Shown piece after piece: positions 1 through 22,000 of a DNA stretch of 64,000 bases. Position 1 is the stretch's first letter; every line of letters starts with the position of its first letter. The notes beneath the pieces were generated by a model that searched no databases, was not told where the DNA came from, and was given only the letters and a program-made list of their open reading frames with translations. The translations under genes and the position numbers were made by a program. This stretch comes from Melieria omissa (Eukaryota > Arthropoda > Insecta > Diptera > Ulidiidae): the NCBI GenBank assembly GCA_963971225.1, contig OZ020269.1:82498450-82562449 (forward strand), written 5' to 3'.

Positions 1-3000
1 TATTTTTTCGAAAATCGAAATCTGACAGGGTCAGCAATGGGTTAAGGGTTTGTAAAGGGAAACATGATTTAATTTAATTACTTAAAATATGGCGAAACCC
101 CTTAAAATAAGATATAACTAGACAGTTATTTTCTCGTACTAATCTGACTGGGTCACCGAAGGATAAACACCACGTCGTCGTGAGCAAACTAGCGGCCAAC
201 AGCCGGCGACACCACAGTGCTGTCGTTCGCGAATTAAATCAAACAAACAAATTTTGTATTTAGTTACGAAGATGTACTTCGAAATTTCATGAAAATAGGG
301 GAACAAGGTTGAGAAACAAAGTTTGAGAACTAACGAAAGGATTAGTAAACCTTAACAATTCATAATCTCCCGATAATAATCATAGTAATCCGGATAAGTT
401 CTGCCGGCGCCAAGCTTATAAATATTTACAAGACGTGCGGACGGCAAAGTGTTAAGAGAAACTTGATTTATTGAGCCCATTCACTTGAAATTTTCGTGCA
501 AAGCCGCGGGATCCTGCTAGTTGTGGAATGACAATTTTTTTAACCCTTATGTGTGAGATGGGGTAGCCGGGTACCCAATTCACTTTTTTATCGCATCATA
601 AAATATACTTTTATGTTACTGAGAGATTTAACACTAAGCAGAGACAGCAAAATTGCGTACGAAAAAAAAAAAATCGCGAAATATTCATACAATTTTGTGT
701 GGTGTTTTGTTTGGTGTTTTTTCAGCACACACACTAAAGTTAATATCCCCGGCTTTGCACATTTTTTCGTGCAAAGCCGGGGATAACTGGTAGTGTTTCT
801 TATATTCCAGGAGTTTAGTAAAATTTGGGAAGTTCAAAAAAGTTTAAAAAACATTGTGTTTTAAATAGAATTAATTTCTTAACTTGAAGCCCAAAAAACA
901 AAACCTTTACTCTAATGATAACAAAACTTAAAATGAACTACTTCTTATAGTAAATAACTAATTTGCTCCAAGTTTTCTAACATAAAAAACAAAATTGTGG
1001 GCTTGTCCAAATTGACCCCCTCCCAACTTCCTAACACACAGGAGCACATCAATCTCACTCTTGTTCGTTTGCATAGAAGAACATATGTTAAGTCAACGCC
1101 AAATACGGCAAAAAATGAAAAAAAAAACATGCAAAAAGATGCCAAAATATGCAACAAATATGCTAAATATGCAAAAAAATATGCAAAATATGAAAAAAAA
1201 TTTAAACAATATGCAAAAAGTGTGCAAATATGCATTGCATATGTTACCTCATTCTTAATTATGTATTATATAGTATTGTACTATTACATATTCAATTATT
1301 AAATACATTTCTTTGCATCTCTCAAAATCCAACTCAGCGAAGACTTATTTGTAGAAAGGAGGTTTTATGATGAAAACGACGGAGTTCTTTTTTTAGCTTT
1401 CACTTAAGTACATTCTTTCTTAATATTTTGATTGCCGATCTAGAAATCTGTTACTTACTGTCCTTCACAATTACTCAGCGAATTACAGTGTGCTACAAAA
1501 CATTGATTTTAAGCGCCTTCTCTAGTTTGGGTCACATAAAGAGATGAGAGAGCTTTCTCTAAATTTTAATTAAATTTTTAGTGTTTCAGAAACCACTGAA
1601 TCAACTGTTTATTCGGCACACATGTCGAAAGAAAAGGTTTGTTGGAAACACACAGCGAGGGATCACTATTGTTCCCTGAAGTGTAACTTCCAGATTCGCA
1701 TCGCAGGTTTTTTAGTCTAACCTAAACAATAAAAGTTGTGTAAGTTTGACAATTAGCAAAGTAGTGAATAAAAATAGCTTCGATTGTCTTCGGAATCTTC
1801 GTCTTCGAGCCAACATCAAACCCTTTATAAGAGATCTGAAAATATGTATACAAAATTCTATTACGCTTTCATACCTGATTTCTGATTTTTTATTTCGACA
1901 TTAACAACAAATAAATAATAAATATTTTTCTGCTGTGGCGGCTTTTAAAAATTTCGGAGAGCAATTTGCAAGTTTGCAAAAGAGTTAAATTACATTTTGA
2001 CATTTCGACCTTTCACAGTAAAGTTTACATTTAAAAAACTGAAGCCAATTTGATAGTAGGTTCCTTAAAAATCTGTGATCACCATAGCTATGCCGGAAAT
2101 CGCCAAGATCGAAGTTCAAAATTAAAACACAAATGAAACCGGACGAATTATGTACTTTCTGTTTATTCATCTTTATTTCTGACATTTAGATGTAATTAGA
2201 TACAATTTCTTTTCATATGTTATGCGCTTAAAATAACAACAAAAATGCCCATGTGCCTGCGGTCGGTAATGTGTCGCGCTCGCTGGCCGACGTGAATGTG
2301 TCGCTATGGGGTTTGCTCGAGGTGCCGAAGCGATGCAATAAAATCCATTGCGAAAAAAAGAAAAAAAAAAATTATAAAATGCTCAATGGGACATGGGTGC
2401 CATGTTTTGCTTGATTTCTGAAACTATCCGCATATGGTATGTATGTATATTGTACAGTTGTCGCCTACGATCGGCCGTTTGCCGACCGACTATTGTGATA
2501 TCTCTTGTGAGGCTTTGATCTGCTCCGTGCTTGTCGGTCGGTCGGTCGGTCTTAATATGTAAATGCACCCCTTACCGCGCACGCAATCAGCACTTAATAA
2601 TATTTGTTGGCTTTCACTTTGTCGCTCTGTCACTTTGTCACTCTGTCAATATGTGTTTGAGTCTATACGTAAATAGTATCTGCCTTACGTTTATGAAATA
2701 ATAGTAAGTATCATATACGCATATGCTCGCTAAATTCTAAATGGACTTGTTCCTTATGTATTTGGCTGCTTATGTATTCTCGATAACAGTGTTCCTTATT
2801 GTTTTCAGAGTTCTCCATGGCTTTACACTTGAATCATTTACCGATTCTCTTGCATTTCCCCAGTATAAGTATATAGTCATCTATAATACTTGATTTTTTG
2901 TGGTCATCTTGTTGTTGTTTGTTTTTGTTTCGTGACACTCTTAACTTGTATGCAATTATTATTTTTGTTCACATTTTTTACTCAGCAAATTTTGTATTTG

Positions 3001-6000
3001 TGGTTTTTGTTTCAATTTTACGCACATGTTTTTCTATAGCAAATTCTCCTAACTTTGTTGTTGCCTCTGCTACACAATTTTGTTTCTTATAAAATGTCTA
3101 GTCTTTGCGTTGCTTGGTTTTTTATTCATTATTCTTAAATATTATATAAATATTTTCAATTAGCTTTTAGCTCATCATTTATACATATTTGTTATTGTAC
3201 TTATATACACAAAAATGTTTCCAAATAAAAGTTAATTAATAAAACACAACTCTTTCATTTTATTTCTACAGTTGTTTTGTTGTTGTTTACCTTTTTTAAT
3301 ATGTAATTGCAATCAAAAATTCAAAATGCTTGTGTAAAATTTCGTTGCTACCGTTTTGGTTTTGTTGGGTTCTACCTCCACCACCACGCCTTCAATGTTA
3401 TGAACTTCAGTCATCGTGTCAACATGAGATGTGCAGTTTTCAACTCGCAAGACAAGGAAAGCAATACAGTCACTTGAAGAGTGCATGGTGAAAATCGTAT
3501 TTATTTTTTATAATACGAAAAAAAGTGAAAGAAGATGAGAAGACCTTCAATTGGGAAAATATTAATTGATGGCTATACTATTCAAATGCCTCTTTCGATG
3601 TACTAACTTCACAACAATTAAGATAGTCTAAAAGGAGCTCGAACTATTTATGCAATCGGGGCCCATGAGTCTATAAAATGCGCTCGTTTTAAAGTTGGAA
3701 GCAGCAAATCTTATATGGTCATTACTTTTGTATATAAGGTATGCAGCCTAGTTAAAAATCGTAGATCCAAAAACTGGTCAACAAATTTATTGGAAAGATT
3801 CATTCAAAAATGCATGCATTGATTTTTTTGCATTACATTGCAAAAAAATCAAATGCTATCTATGCTCGTATGTCTCTTGCATTTCAAGAATAATAAAATT
3901 TACAACGTTTAGAAATAATCTCAAATTGAACATCTTTGCGAAATGGTTTACTAAGTTAATGCATGTAATCACGCTTAAAAATATATCAATTCAATAGGTC
4001 AAGTCACACAAAAAATCAGTACTTGCTTTCCCCAAAATAATACAATAGTTTTTATACTAAAAGTGCTAAAGAAAGTGTGATTTAAAAGTTCACAAAAACA
4101 ACCTGAAAGTATCCTCAACACAAAAAACAGTTTCAGCAGCTTACAGCGAGGCCTATTTATCCGAAATCATTAGCCAATTTACAACTGATAGTAGATTGTA
4201 ATAAATAACACCATACAAATTGTATTCGACAAAGGACCCTACTCAATGACAAAATATTAAGAATTTTTCATACTTTTTTCCAGTTTTCTGTAGCCATTTG
4301 AAGATAGTATTTTAAATATATTTAAGACCATCATATTATATCTTTCAACTTGACTCATAAACGAGATTTTGACAAAAATGGAAAACTAGAAAAATGACTA
4401 TGAATTCCATCAGCACAGTGGTTGCTGTGCTCCTGAGACACTGTCTTATGGGTAGACATGCTAAACGACTAAGATTGCCATACAACGACTTCTGTCGTGG
4501 TTGTTGTTCTGATGAGGAAGAATAAACGTTGACAATTGACCAGGAAAAAACTAATAACTCTCTAAGTTAGTTAGGAAGACTACGAATACTGAATAAAGCT
4601 CCGAAAATTTACTTTTAAAGTGAAACGTAATGCCACTGATTAATTAATTGATTTCTTAACAAAATCCAAACATTTCGACACTTGTGGTCTGAAGACGACA
4701 GAAACAATGCCCTTGGCGCTGTCATCTTGCATTGGCCGTACATCCCATTTATTCGAAAGCATGTCAATGTCAAGAGGCTATTTAGAGTTCTGCATATGTG
4801 TGTGTTATTGCAAGTTGGTGTTTGTGAAGATGCCGATGACTGAGGAAAAGGTGTGATTTATCATTCACATGTTGGATTGCATTTTGAATCCCAAAAATGG
4901 TTATATTTAAATTTTAAGCATGTTCAATATTCCAATATTCAATATTACTTAAACATCTATGTACACATACGTTTGGGTGTATGTATTTGTTTGCATTTTA
5001 AATATGTAGTTCTTAATACTTTACACATCCACATATGTAACTATTCTATGCATATATATAGCTATATATTTGTTTTGACGATATTTATTTGCACATTCAT
5101 CGAGTCAATTGGCTAAAAATAGGAATTCATTCATTGAAGCGTTTCTTAATTTTGCAAGCATTACATGGTAGTTTTTGTGAATGAACGTAAATTTTGCATG
5201 TGATTTTTTTACGACAATCGTCAATGGAGAGGACTTTTGAAAAAACGTGATGTTGCTTGAAAAATGCTTGTACTACAATGTAATTAAATAAAAACAAACA
5301 AGAGAAACGTTAATGCTGAAAGCAAATTTTATGCGGTAAGTAATCATAGTAATTTCGTCATATGACGAAAAAAAACCTAAAAACCATAGCCGAATAGAGA
5401 AAAATAGGAAAAACAAAAATAAAAACAAAAACTAAATAGTTTTATTTTGTTAGGACGGATTCTACTCTAATGCGCTCATGTTTTTTTTCGGAAATTCTGG
5501 AAAAGTAACAAAGGTTTTGCTTAATAAATTGTGTGGGACTTCCATGTAATTTGAAAAAATGAAAGAAATCAATTCGTTCAGTGGGTTCTTTTTTATAACA
5601 TTTAAGATTTTCAAAAGTATTCATACATATGAAGAAAGGATCGAAATGGATCAGATTAACATTAACATTGGGCTCCCTTTGGTCGGGAGTACAAACATTC
5701 GAAAATCTATATTATTAAATAATATTACATCTTTCACTTGTTCGAAAAACTTTTTAGTATTTTCGTTCCGTTTACATTTTTGTGTGCTAAACGCTATGCC
5801 CGCAAAAAAATTTGATCTGCCCTAATATGCACGCATTCAAAATGGGCACAACAACCCCATGAGGAACTAAAGCCGAGCTTTCCTTTACTATTTGAGTTGT
5901 GCGCGCGAATTTTGTACATTAATGGCCTATAGTTTCATGCCTATTTGGAATAGTCATGCAAGCAATTTTTCAAAGAATATTTATTCAGTTAGGGCTTCAT

Positions 6001-7114
6001 TCAGTTTTTAAAATCTGAGAGAGAATTTAGAGAAAGATACTTTTTTTGAGTTGCGATTCGAAACCTATCTATTGCCTTTTACTTTGTGTTGCAATTCGCT
6101 GATCAAGCAACTCCAATGATAGACAAATTTGCTACAAACATCAACCAACACTCAGCTCCGATTTCTACAAATGAGCAACTATGCGTCGATTCGAGAAAGA
6201 GAAAAGGTTAGCTTGTTTACAGTTCATTGCAAATTTAGGTAACAGCGTGCGGCTCAATAAGTATTTGGTAACATTTTGTGGCTAGTGGTCGAACCGCTGA
6301 CTTATGGGTGAAGAATAGCAAAGAAAATATATTTACTAATCCATTCGATGTCTGTTCTTACTTTATACGCAATGAACCTCTCACTATTTTTGATCGAAAA
6401 GTGTTTTCTTCATTATACAAAAACCAAAATGGCGCTTCACAAAAAAGAAGGAATGGTCTTTAATTGATGAATGTGACAACGACTGACTCTGTGCTCGATT
6501 TCTTCCAACGATTTGATCGTTTTGCAATTGAAATCTTCATTCACATTTGTTTTTTAAATGCCATAACATTTTTACAAAAAAATCATTATATATATAAGTA
6601 TAGTTGTACAATTTGTAGCACAATCCTTTCTAATACATATAAAACTTATAAATGTTAAAGCTTTGTGGTTTTCTTTTACTTTCTTTCACATTCGATCGAA
6701 CAAAATTTTACAAACAAAATGTCGACTTGTGTCCATTTTTCATGTAAATATACATATGTATATTAGAGAACTGCGCAACACTTCTATTTGCCAAACTTTA
6801 CTACTGTACACTACTTCCAACTACGGATTTGTTATGCGGCAAGCTGCACTGTTTGCAGCAGTTGAGTTAAATGAAGGGGGAAAGAAAGGGATAATCTGAA
6901 CGTAAAATTTAAAAATTTTTGTATTTATAAAATAAAACAAAAAACCGATAATACTCCAAATTATAGGCAAGCCCTTTTTTAGTTATATCCCAATTCAGTT
7001 ATGTTCTACTTCAGTTTTGCTCCAGCATTTCTAATGCAGTTCTATTGTCTTGTCGTGCAGTATTTCGTGCAAGACATTTTTATAGTGCATGCGCAGCTCA
7101 CTAATATATATGTA
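1..7114. other. Gene-free AT-rich stretch downstream of Alk
   Basis: I see no gene here. Open frames are short, AT-rich and resemble no family I know. The stretch holds a perfect hairpin at 744-785, runs of ATGCAAA-like units at about 1125-1235, a GGTC tetranucleotide run near 2535-2550, short CACTTTGTC/CACTCTGTC repeats near 2610-2650 and an 18-bp palindrome centred near 5361. A GC-richer island at about 2245-2345 has one open frame that reads protein-like but has no clear splice sites. Confidence 0.6.
744..785. repeat. Perfect 17-bp hairpin, possible Helitron 3' end
   Basis: Arms 744-760 and 769-785 are exact reverse complements around an 8-nt loop. The right arm core (GTGCAAAGCCG) recurs at about 496-506, where it is followed by a GGGATCCTGCTAG-T end; after the hairpin the sequence continues to ACTGG-T. 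Helitrons end in a short hairpin, then CTRR, and insert before a T, and lepidopteran Helitron ends carry a similar GCGAAGCCGGGG core. That family link is from memory and inference; no 5' end was found. Confidence 0.4.
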
Positions 7115-7629
7115 CAGTGAAATTCCTCATTACGGACAGTCGTTATAACCGGACAGCTTCAATAACCGAACAAATTTTGCAGACACAGCTATTTCAGACG
7201 AAGTTTTCCATAAGAATATCATTTCTATCACCGGACGCTCTGATAACCGGATGCGGACACTATATTTCAAACCATTTTGATTGAAAAATCTCTCATAAAC
7301 GGAAAGAATCAAAAACAGAAAGAAAAAAATCAAAAACCAAACCAGTTTTTTAAAAATCTGTACTATCCTATAATACAAATTTCATTCGTATTCACATTTC
7401 AAATTAAAACAATCAAACATTACACAATTTTTTCACCCAAAACAGTACTAAAATTTAACGACTTGTACAATGTATATATTTTACCTATACATGTAATAAA
7501 TATAAATTAAATATTCAATATTCATAAATACGTAGAAAATATGAAATAAAAAAACGAGGAACACTTGGATACAATTTAAACTAATTTTTTGTGCCCCCGG
7601 TGAGTGTCCAGTTATGAGGAATTTCACTG
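7115..7629. mobile_element. pogo/Tigger-like MITE (515 bp)
   Basis: The ends are inverted repeats of about 25 bp that begin CAGTGAAATTCCTCAT and are identical for the first 16 bases. A TA dinucleotide flanks each side (7113-7114 and 7630-7631), the target duplication of the Tc1/mariner/pogo superfamily. The left end holds several copies of an ATAACCGGACA-like motif, as in pogo-group elements, where such repeats bind the transposase. No transposase frame fits, so it is non-autonomous. Confidence 0.75.
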
Positions 7630-7630
7630 T

Positions 7631-7700
7631 ATATATATATATGCATATGTAAATATGTATGCATATATGTACATATATATTTATATGTACACATATGTGA
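7631..7700. repeat. TA/TATG-rich microsatellite
   Basis: Alternating TA and ATATGTA units directly follow the right end of the 515-bp MITE. The TA run probably supplied the TA insertion target. Confidence 0.6.
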
Positions 7701-8064
7701 ATTGTGTGTAATATGCAAAACAACTGAGCATACCGGGTGCCGGTCCACTTCGTGGACATGCAGCAAACATAGACGTCAACAACGTTAAGTTGGCGCAAGT
7801 GTAAAACAACCTGTAGATGATCTATATTTCGCTCTTTTCTCTAATTTTATTTTTACTTTGCAAAATGCAAATACAACTCGTATCAGAAATTATACATACA
7901 TATACATTACCCTGTAATCAGTAATAAACAAGTGAAGAAATTAAAACATTTCTTTTCACAATAATTTAGGCCAATGCAACAATTTGCTTTTGTATTGTAT
8001 TATGCGACGACATATAACGATGAAAATGGTTGGTTGTTGCAACGAATCAATACATTTGCACATA
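7701..8064. other. Spacer between two MITEs, nothing recognised
   Basis: AT-rich sequence with no convincing open frame, RNA gene or repeat. Confidence 0.5.
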
Positions 8065-8726
8065 CAGAGTGTCCTTAATTAACTCATCAAACACGAACAT
8101 AAACACAAATCATTTTCTGGATCACTTGATGCCCTTATGATGAAGAAGAATCTCAATATTTTGTGTTAAATGCAAACAATTTCAAGCAAAAAGCGATCGG
8201 CTCGCATTTTAGTAACAGCACTTTTTGATTTATAACAAACCAATTGTGAGTTGGGTATACTTTTATAACATATATGTATGCCTGCTTATGTACCTATGTA
8301 TGTTATACATATCTCCCAAATGTAAACCATGTTAAGGCATTGAACAAATTTGTGACATGCTTGAAAATATTTAATATAAATTTAAAATATATAAGTAAAT
8401 TATACATAAGTTTATATATATAAGTTAGAAATAATTATATGAAAAGTTGTTATTATATATAAAAAGTTATCGTCCTGATTAAAGAAATGATAATAAAAAT
8501 TCATAACATTATTTAAATTCTTCTATTAATTGTTTTCAACAAAAATACTTTTTTAAAAAGAATAGAGCTTGGACGTCCAAGTCTGTAAAATCGAAATATA
8601 AAACTATAACTGAAAATATTGGACTCTGGATATTTCGTTATATTGGCTCTGGATAATTTTGTTTTGTTAGATGAGAAAAATTTATTGATTGTTTGACAGT
8701 TTGAATCGTTAGTTTAGGACACCCTG
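8065..8726. mobile_element. Tc1/mariner-like MITE (662 bp)
   Basis: The left end starts CAGAGTGTCCTTAATTAAC and the right end, read inward, CAGGGTGTCCTAAACTAAC, so about 16 of 19 bases match. Both sides are flanked by TA (8063-8064 and 8727-8728). The interior is AT-rich with no transposase-like frame, so I read it as a deleted or miniature element. Its exact family cannot be settled without a library search. Confidence 0.65.
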
Positions 8727-8728
8727 TA

Positions 8729-10644
8729 TATGACTTAGCTATCATTTGAAACTATTTCACTTTATCTGAAATTATTTCAACATGTTGTATTGCTGCGTTT
8801 TCCACACAATGCAATGCATTTTATTAAGATCTGCTCGCTTTTTCGTCGATTGAAAACTTGCCTTCCACAAACGTATTGAGCATTCATTGATACAGTTTAA
8901 TAAAAACCGGTTGTCGCATAATTTTTATATAAAAATAAAAAAAATTTAATAAAAATAAGTCAAAATTGCACTGTAAATTAAGTTGACAGCTTTAATATTC
9001 GTGAGTAAACTCATTGAAAGAGTTGTCTAGAAATCGTCGTTAAAAATAATTAAACTAACTTGAATCAAACTCTTACAGCGGATTAATGAACTTGTAATGC
9101 TGACTCATCGCATCAATTCCATGCGTAATTTAATAACACCTATTACACTATCGCAAAAATGCAGCACATACTATACGCGTTCTTTCCGTTCCTCTATTCT
9201 TTTAATGACACATGGTCAAGACAATGTCACGTTCAAAAAATGAATTCTTCCCCTATTAAAAATTCGATAATATCGAATCATGCAAATATTAGCGTAGCAA
9301 TGAAATTAAACCAACAAATTTGCTAACTTTTCCAATATAAGTTGGCATTTTTAAGCTCCTATCAACATAACTCACTAAAATGCTTGTTTTTGTTTTTTAA
9401 TTTGTCTTTTGCCTAAACACCGAATATGTCGAAACCTTTTCACACGAACCGTGTGCAGACTCTAAAACAAATGCTTCAAAGAAAAACGAACATAAAAATA
9501 AATTATTGACGTCTCACTATATTTAAATGTAACATAAATTTATTACATTTTATAAACACATAAATTTCAATTTCTATGTTAGCGTTTTTACGTATACAAC
9601 CCACAAATGCTATTGAAAGAATGTTCAGCAATCAAATCGAAGCAGAGAAATTAACACAAAAACGTACGCGTTTATATGTAAATGTAGTTGTATACAATTA
9701 GCACAAATTTAAAAAAATATCAAATAGTGTCAAGTAAAATTATTGTATGCTATTTACAAGCTGAAAAAACCGACCACTTAAATACGATATTGTGTGATTT
9801 GGAGTTTCTTCTCCTTTGCAATCATATTTTACTGTACTGTAGATAAATAGATGTTATTTACTAAGTATGTATGTGTGTGTTGTGGTTTTCTTTCCTTTGT
9901 TCACTAATGACATTTAATAAAAATAATTTTGTCGCCTTCTCACTCGTGTGTTGTTGTCTTTTATGTATTTTTTTCTTTGTTTTTTTTATAATTTTTACAT
10001 TTGAATTTTTATTTACTTTGTTAAATTTTTGTCTAATTAAAATCTTAATATAGTTTTATTAAATTCAATTTTCTTCATTAAATTTCATAACTTTAATCTC
10101 ATAACAATTTTTGCTTTGCATTCTCATTCTTTTTACATACTGCCTTCCACACAATGAATTCATATACATAATTTATATATGTATGTCCGTATGTATAAAT
10201 AAATTAGACTATATACACGCACTATACGTAATACAATATCTGAGTCTCTTGCTCACTGCTCGCTCAGTATTTGTTCATATTCATCTGAAACTGGTTCACC
10301 CTATGCAGATATAGTACATTAAATAACTTATGAGTAAATTGTTTTGCCAGTGTGGCGTTTTACGCATTACACATTTACCATTTTCAGTTTTAATCTCTTT
10401 ATAATTACGTTAAAAATATGTGTTCTTCGTCTTCCTCGTCGATTCGTTTAATATTTTGTTGCTGCTTTTGCACTTACTCGTATATGTATGTATGTATGTG
10501 TGTAAATGAATTTGTTTGTCAAATATTTCTACTTTCAAAATGAAATACAACCAACACACCCTGTACACCGCCGGCCGTCTTGGCGACAGCCACGTCACGC
10601 CTTGCAGCTGTTTGTTGGCATTCGCGAAGCGCTGTTGGCGCTGC
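8729..10644 (-). other. Alk 3' UTR and downstream flank
   Basis: The Alk stop codon is at 10645-10647 on the minus strand, so sequence just below it is 3' UTR. Candidate poly(A) signals on the minus strand are ATTAAA at 10452-10447 and AATAAA at 10060-10055; I cannot tell which is used. The rest is AT-rich with a short GTAT microsatellite near 10481-10505 and no gene. Confidence 0.5.
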
Positions 10645-19050
<8,406 letters not shown>

Positions 19051-22000
19051 GCGTTTGCAGAGCGTTGTAGGCCACAGCCACGCTGAGCCTACTTGCTTAG
19101 TTTTGTGGTTTTTTGTTTGGTTTTAGATTGAATTGAAGCGAAACTCTACGTTATGTGGATGTTGAGTTTGCTCGGTTGTTTACGACTTTTACTTCACTTC
19201 GAAGAGAAACTCACATTCAAACACTATTTCAGATTTTCTGCCTTTCTTACGTTTAACTAGCAGATTTTCGGCACATTTGCACTTAGCTTTTAAACTTATT
19301 CCAACATTTTGGTAAGGTTTTTGATAGTTTAGTGGTCGCATTGTTCATTAAGTTTTTATAGTTTGACATTTTTTTGCTGGGGTTTCCCTTGATACAGTAG
19401 AGGGGAAAATATTCAACACGAAAAAGGTGCTTTCCTTCATATGAAGAGTTGAATCATGGTGATCGGAAGGTGTTGAAGAACCTATAAAAAAAGTTAAAAA
19501 TAACGGTAAGGCTATGTTAAGTCCTATGAGAAAAATAATCTGATAAATTACATTAGTTTAATCGCAAAACACTGGACCGTTGTTTCTACTGTAAAATTGT
19601 ACGCTTAATCAGAAAATAAGGTTTGAAGTTTGTGGGATAAAAGTATTTTCATGATTGCACCAGTTCCGGTTGGATTTTTATATAAAATTATAAATAATAT
19701 AACTTTCTATAAAATGTTTATGTAGACTACAATAAAAACACTTTGCCACTAGTTGATCATTTAAGGCACTATTTATGGATTGTGGATTAAAAACGATTGA
19801 TCAACAAGTTTTGCGCAAAACTTTTGACTGGTTTCTAAATAATATACCAGATGTTCACAAATCATATAGCGTTTCGAAAGTTGGTTTGAAAAATGTTTGG
19901 TTACTCTTCAAAAAGGCTTCAAAGTCATTGCAGACAATTCAGCAAACTACTTTCTAACTCCCTACCTTTCTCTACCTTACTTAACACTACACCGAAAATT
20001 CTTTCATTCCACTGGGTTTCAGGTACTTTGATTCCCGGTAAATATATAAAATTTTTTACACACATCAATGTATTTTTTGTTTGTTTTTTGGAGCTTGATT
20101 GTCAAAATTAGGGGTTGCATAGTGAAATTAATAAATTGTGCCAGGAAGCAGGAACTTTCTCTTCATCGTACACTTATTTTTTGACAGTTAATGTCATTAT
20201 GCTTAAAAATGTCAGATTTCATAACCCGTTTGTGCTTCATGAAAATACTTGTGTATAGAAATAAATTGTTGTTTGAAAAGTTAATACGTTCTGCACCAAA
20301 ACCAGTACCGAAACGCTACGAACACTAAAAGAAATTGACATGATGCACATAAATACAACTAAAAACGTAAACGTAAATTTTTAATTTTGTGCTATTTTGG
20401 GGACAACAAAATAGCACAAAATTAATTGGCACAAATAAATTGACACATTGACCATTGCTGCTTTATCAATTTCACTATGGAGTATTGTTTTTTGTTTTAC
20501 ATTTTCAGTTCTATGGAGTTTGAAAAGAATTTCAAATTTCCAAATCATTAACAATAAAATTTGAAACAAAATTTTTACAATCAATATCTGCGTAAAAAAT
20601 CAGCGGCCACCTTTTGAATTCAATATTCCCACGACTCGACTATCGATAAACTGGAGAAATTGCAATAAGCCCATAATATGTTTTAAGCCAAAAAACAATA
20701 TAAAAAGTCAAAGATTTTTTATTAACACAAAATTTTCATTAATTTTTGTTATAAAATAAAAGGAAATTAATGAAAAATCCCTGCTTCATGATTTTCTTCA
20801 AGCTCTCAACGATGTATGAACTTTCAAGGAGGTGATTGTTTGGAAACTCTTTATATTAATTTACACGGCTCGATTTTGTAAGTTCAAGAGCACACATACA
20901 TACACACGTACGAGCATACATACATACGTGCAGAGATATATCAAATGTGGACACATTATGGGATTTTTCATAGTGATTACTTTAAGTTGTATGCTGGCCG
21001 CATTATTTCAGCCACACTGAAATGTTGAGGTACTATGCAATGAATTGTACACAAAAGTCGTTTCAACGAAATCGTTACAATTTTGACAAACATTCAACTC
21101 ATTGTAAATGCATTTGCAAATTTTTGCTAAATTGCATAGACTTTTTTGAAATTTGTGTTTGCCCACTTTGTGTGGTTTTCACATCGATTTAGATTTACTA
21201 GTATTCACGTCGTTTCCCTTTTTTACGAAGTAAAGCTATGCGCATTTTATCCATTTTTCACTACACTTCACTGTCTGTGGTCGGGGTTTTGGTTTTTGCA
21301 CAGTTTTCGTCCATATTGCACAATTCCCGACATTTTGATTTTGCCGTAGCGGCCAATCACATTTCGGTTCGCAAACTTCTTTGAAATGTTTTAGTTTGGC
21401 AAATCACAGCGCTGTAATTTTTACAATAAATAGCACAAATTTTAAGCATTTGAGTAGCCCAAAAAACTTTTTTCACAACTTTGTCGGACGAAGCAGAAAG
21501 TGGACGTAGTAGCAGCAGAAGCAGGACGAACAGGAGGCGCAGCAGCAGTAGCCAGCCGTAGTAAAGAAGCTGATATGAGAGGGAATTCGGCTCGTTTGCA
21601 GAATACGGAGCCACACACACAAGCACACCTATTGTGGGGCGTCGTACAATTTCACTTTTAGCATTTTCTTTAATAACGTTGGCGTAGAGAGCAAAGTGTT
21701 GGCGTCGACGTTGACGTCGACTTCAACGCCAACGTCAACACCGGCGTTGATGCTGACAGTGACGGCGCAGCTTCACCAGCGCTGCTTCTTCTTGGGGGAG
21801 TTCGCCGCTGTTTGTTATTGTTTTCATATTAGTGTCGACAGTGTCGACAGTGTTTGCTCTTTTGGCCACATTTTCGCAGATAACAGAGATTGGCGAAAAA
21901 GTGCCCAAACTCAAAGCGAATTTGCGTACTTAACACTGAGGACAGCGGCGACGAGACTGTGGCACAATTCAATTATTTGGATAGATTTTTTATGTTTAAT

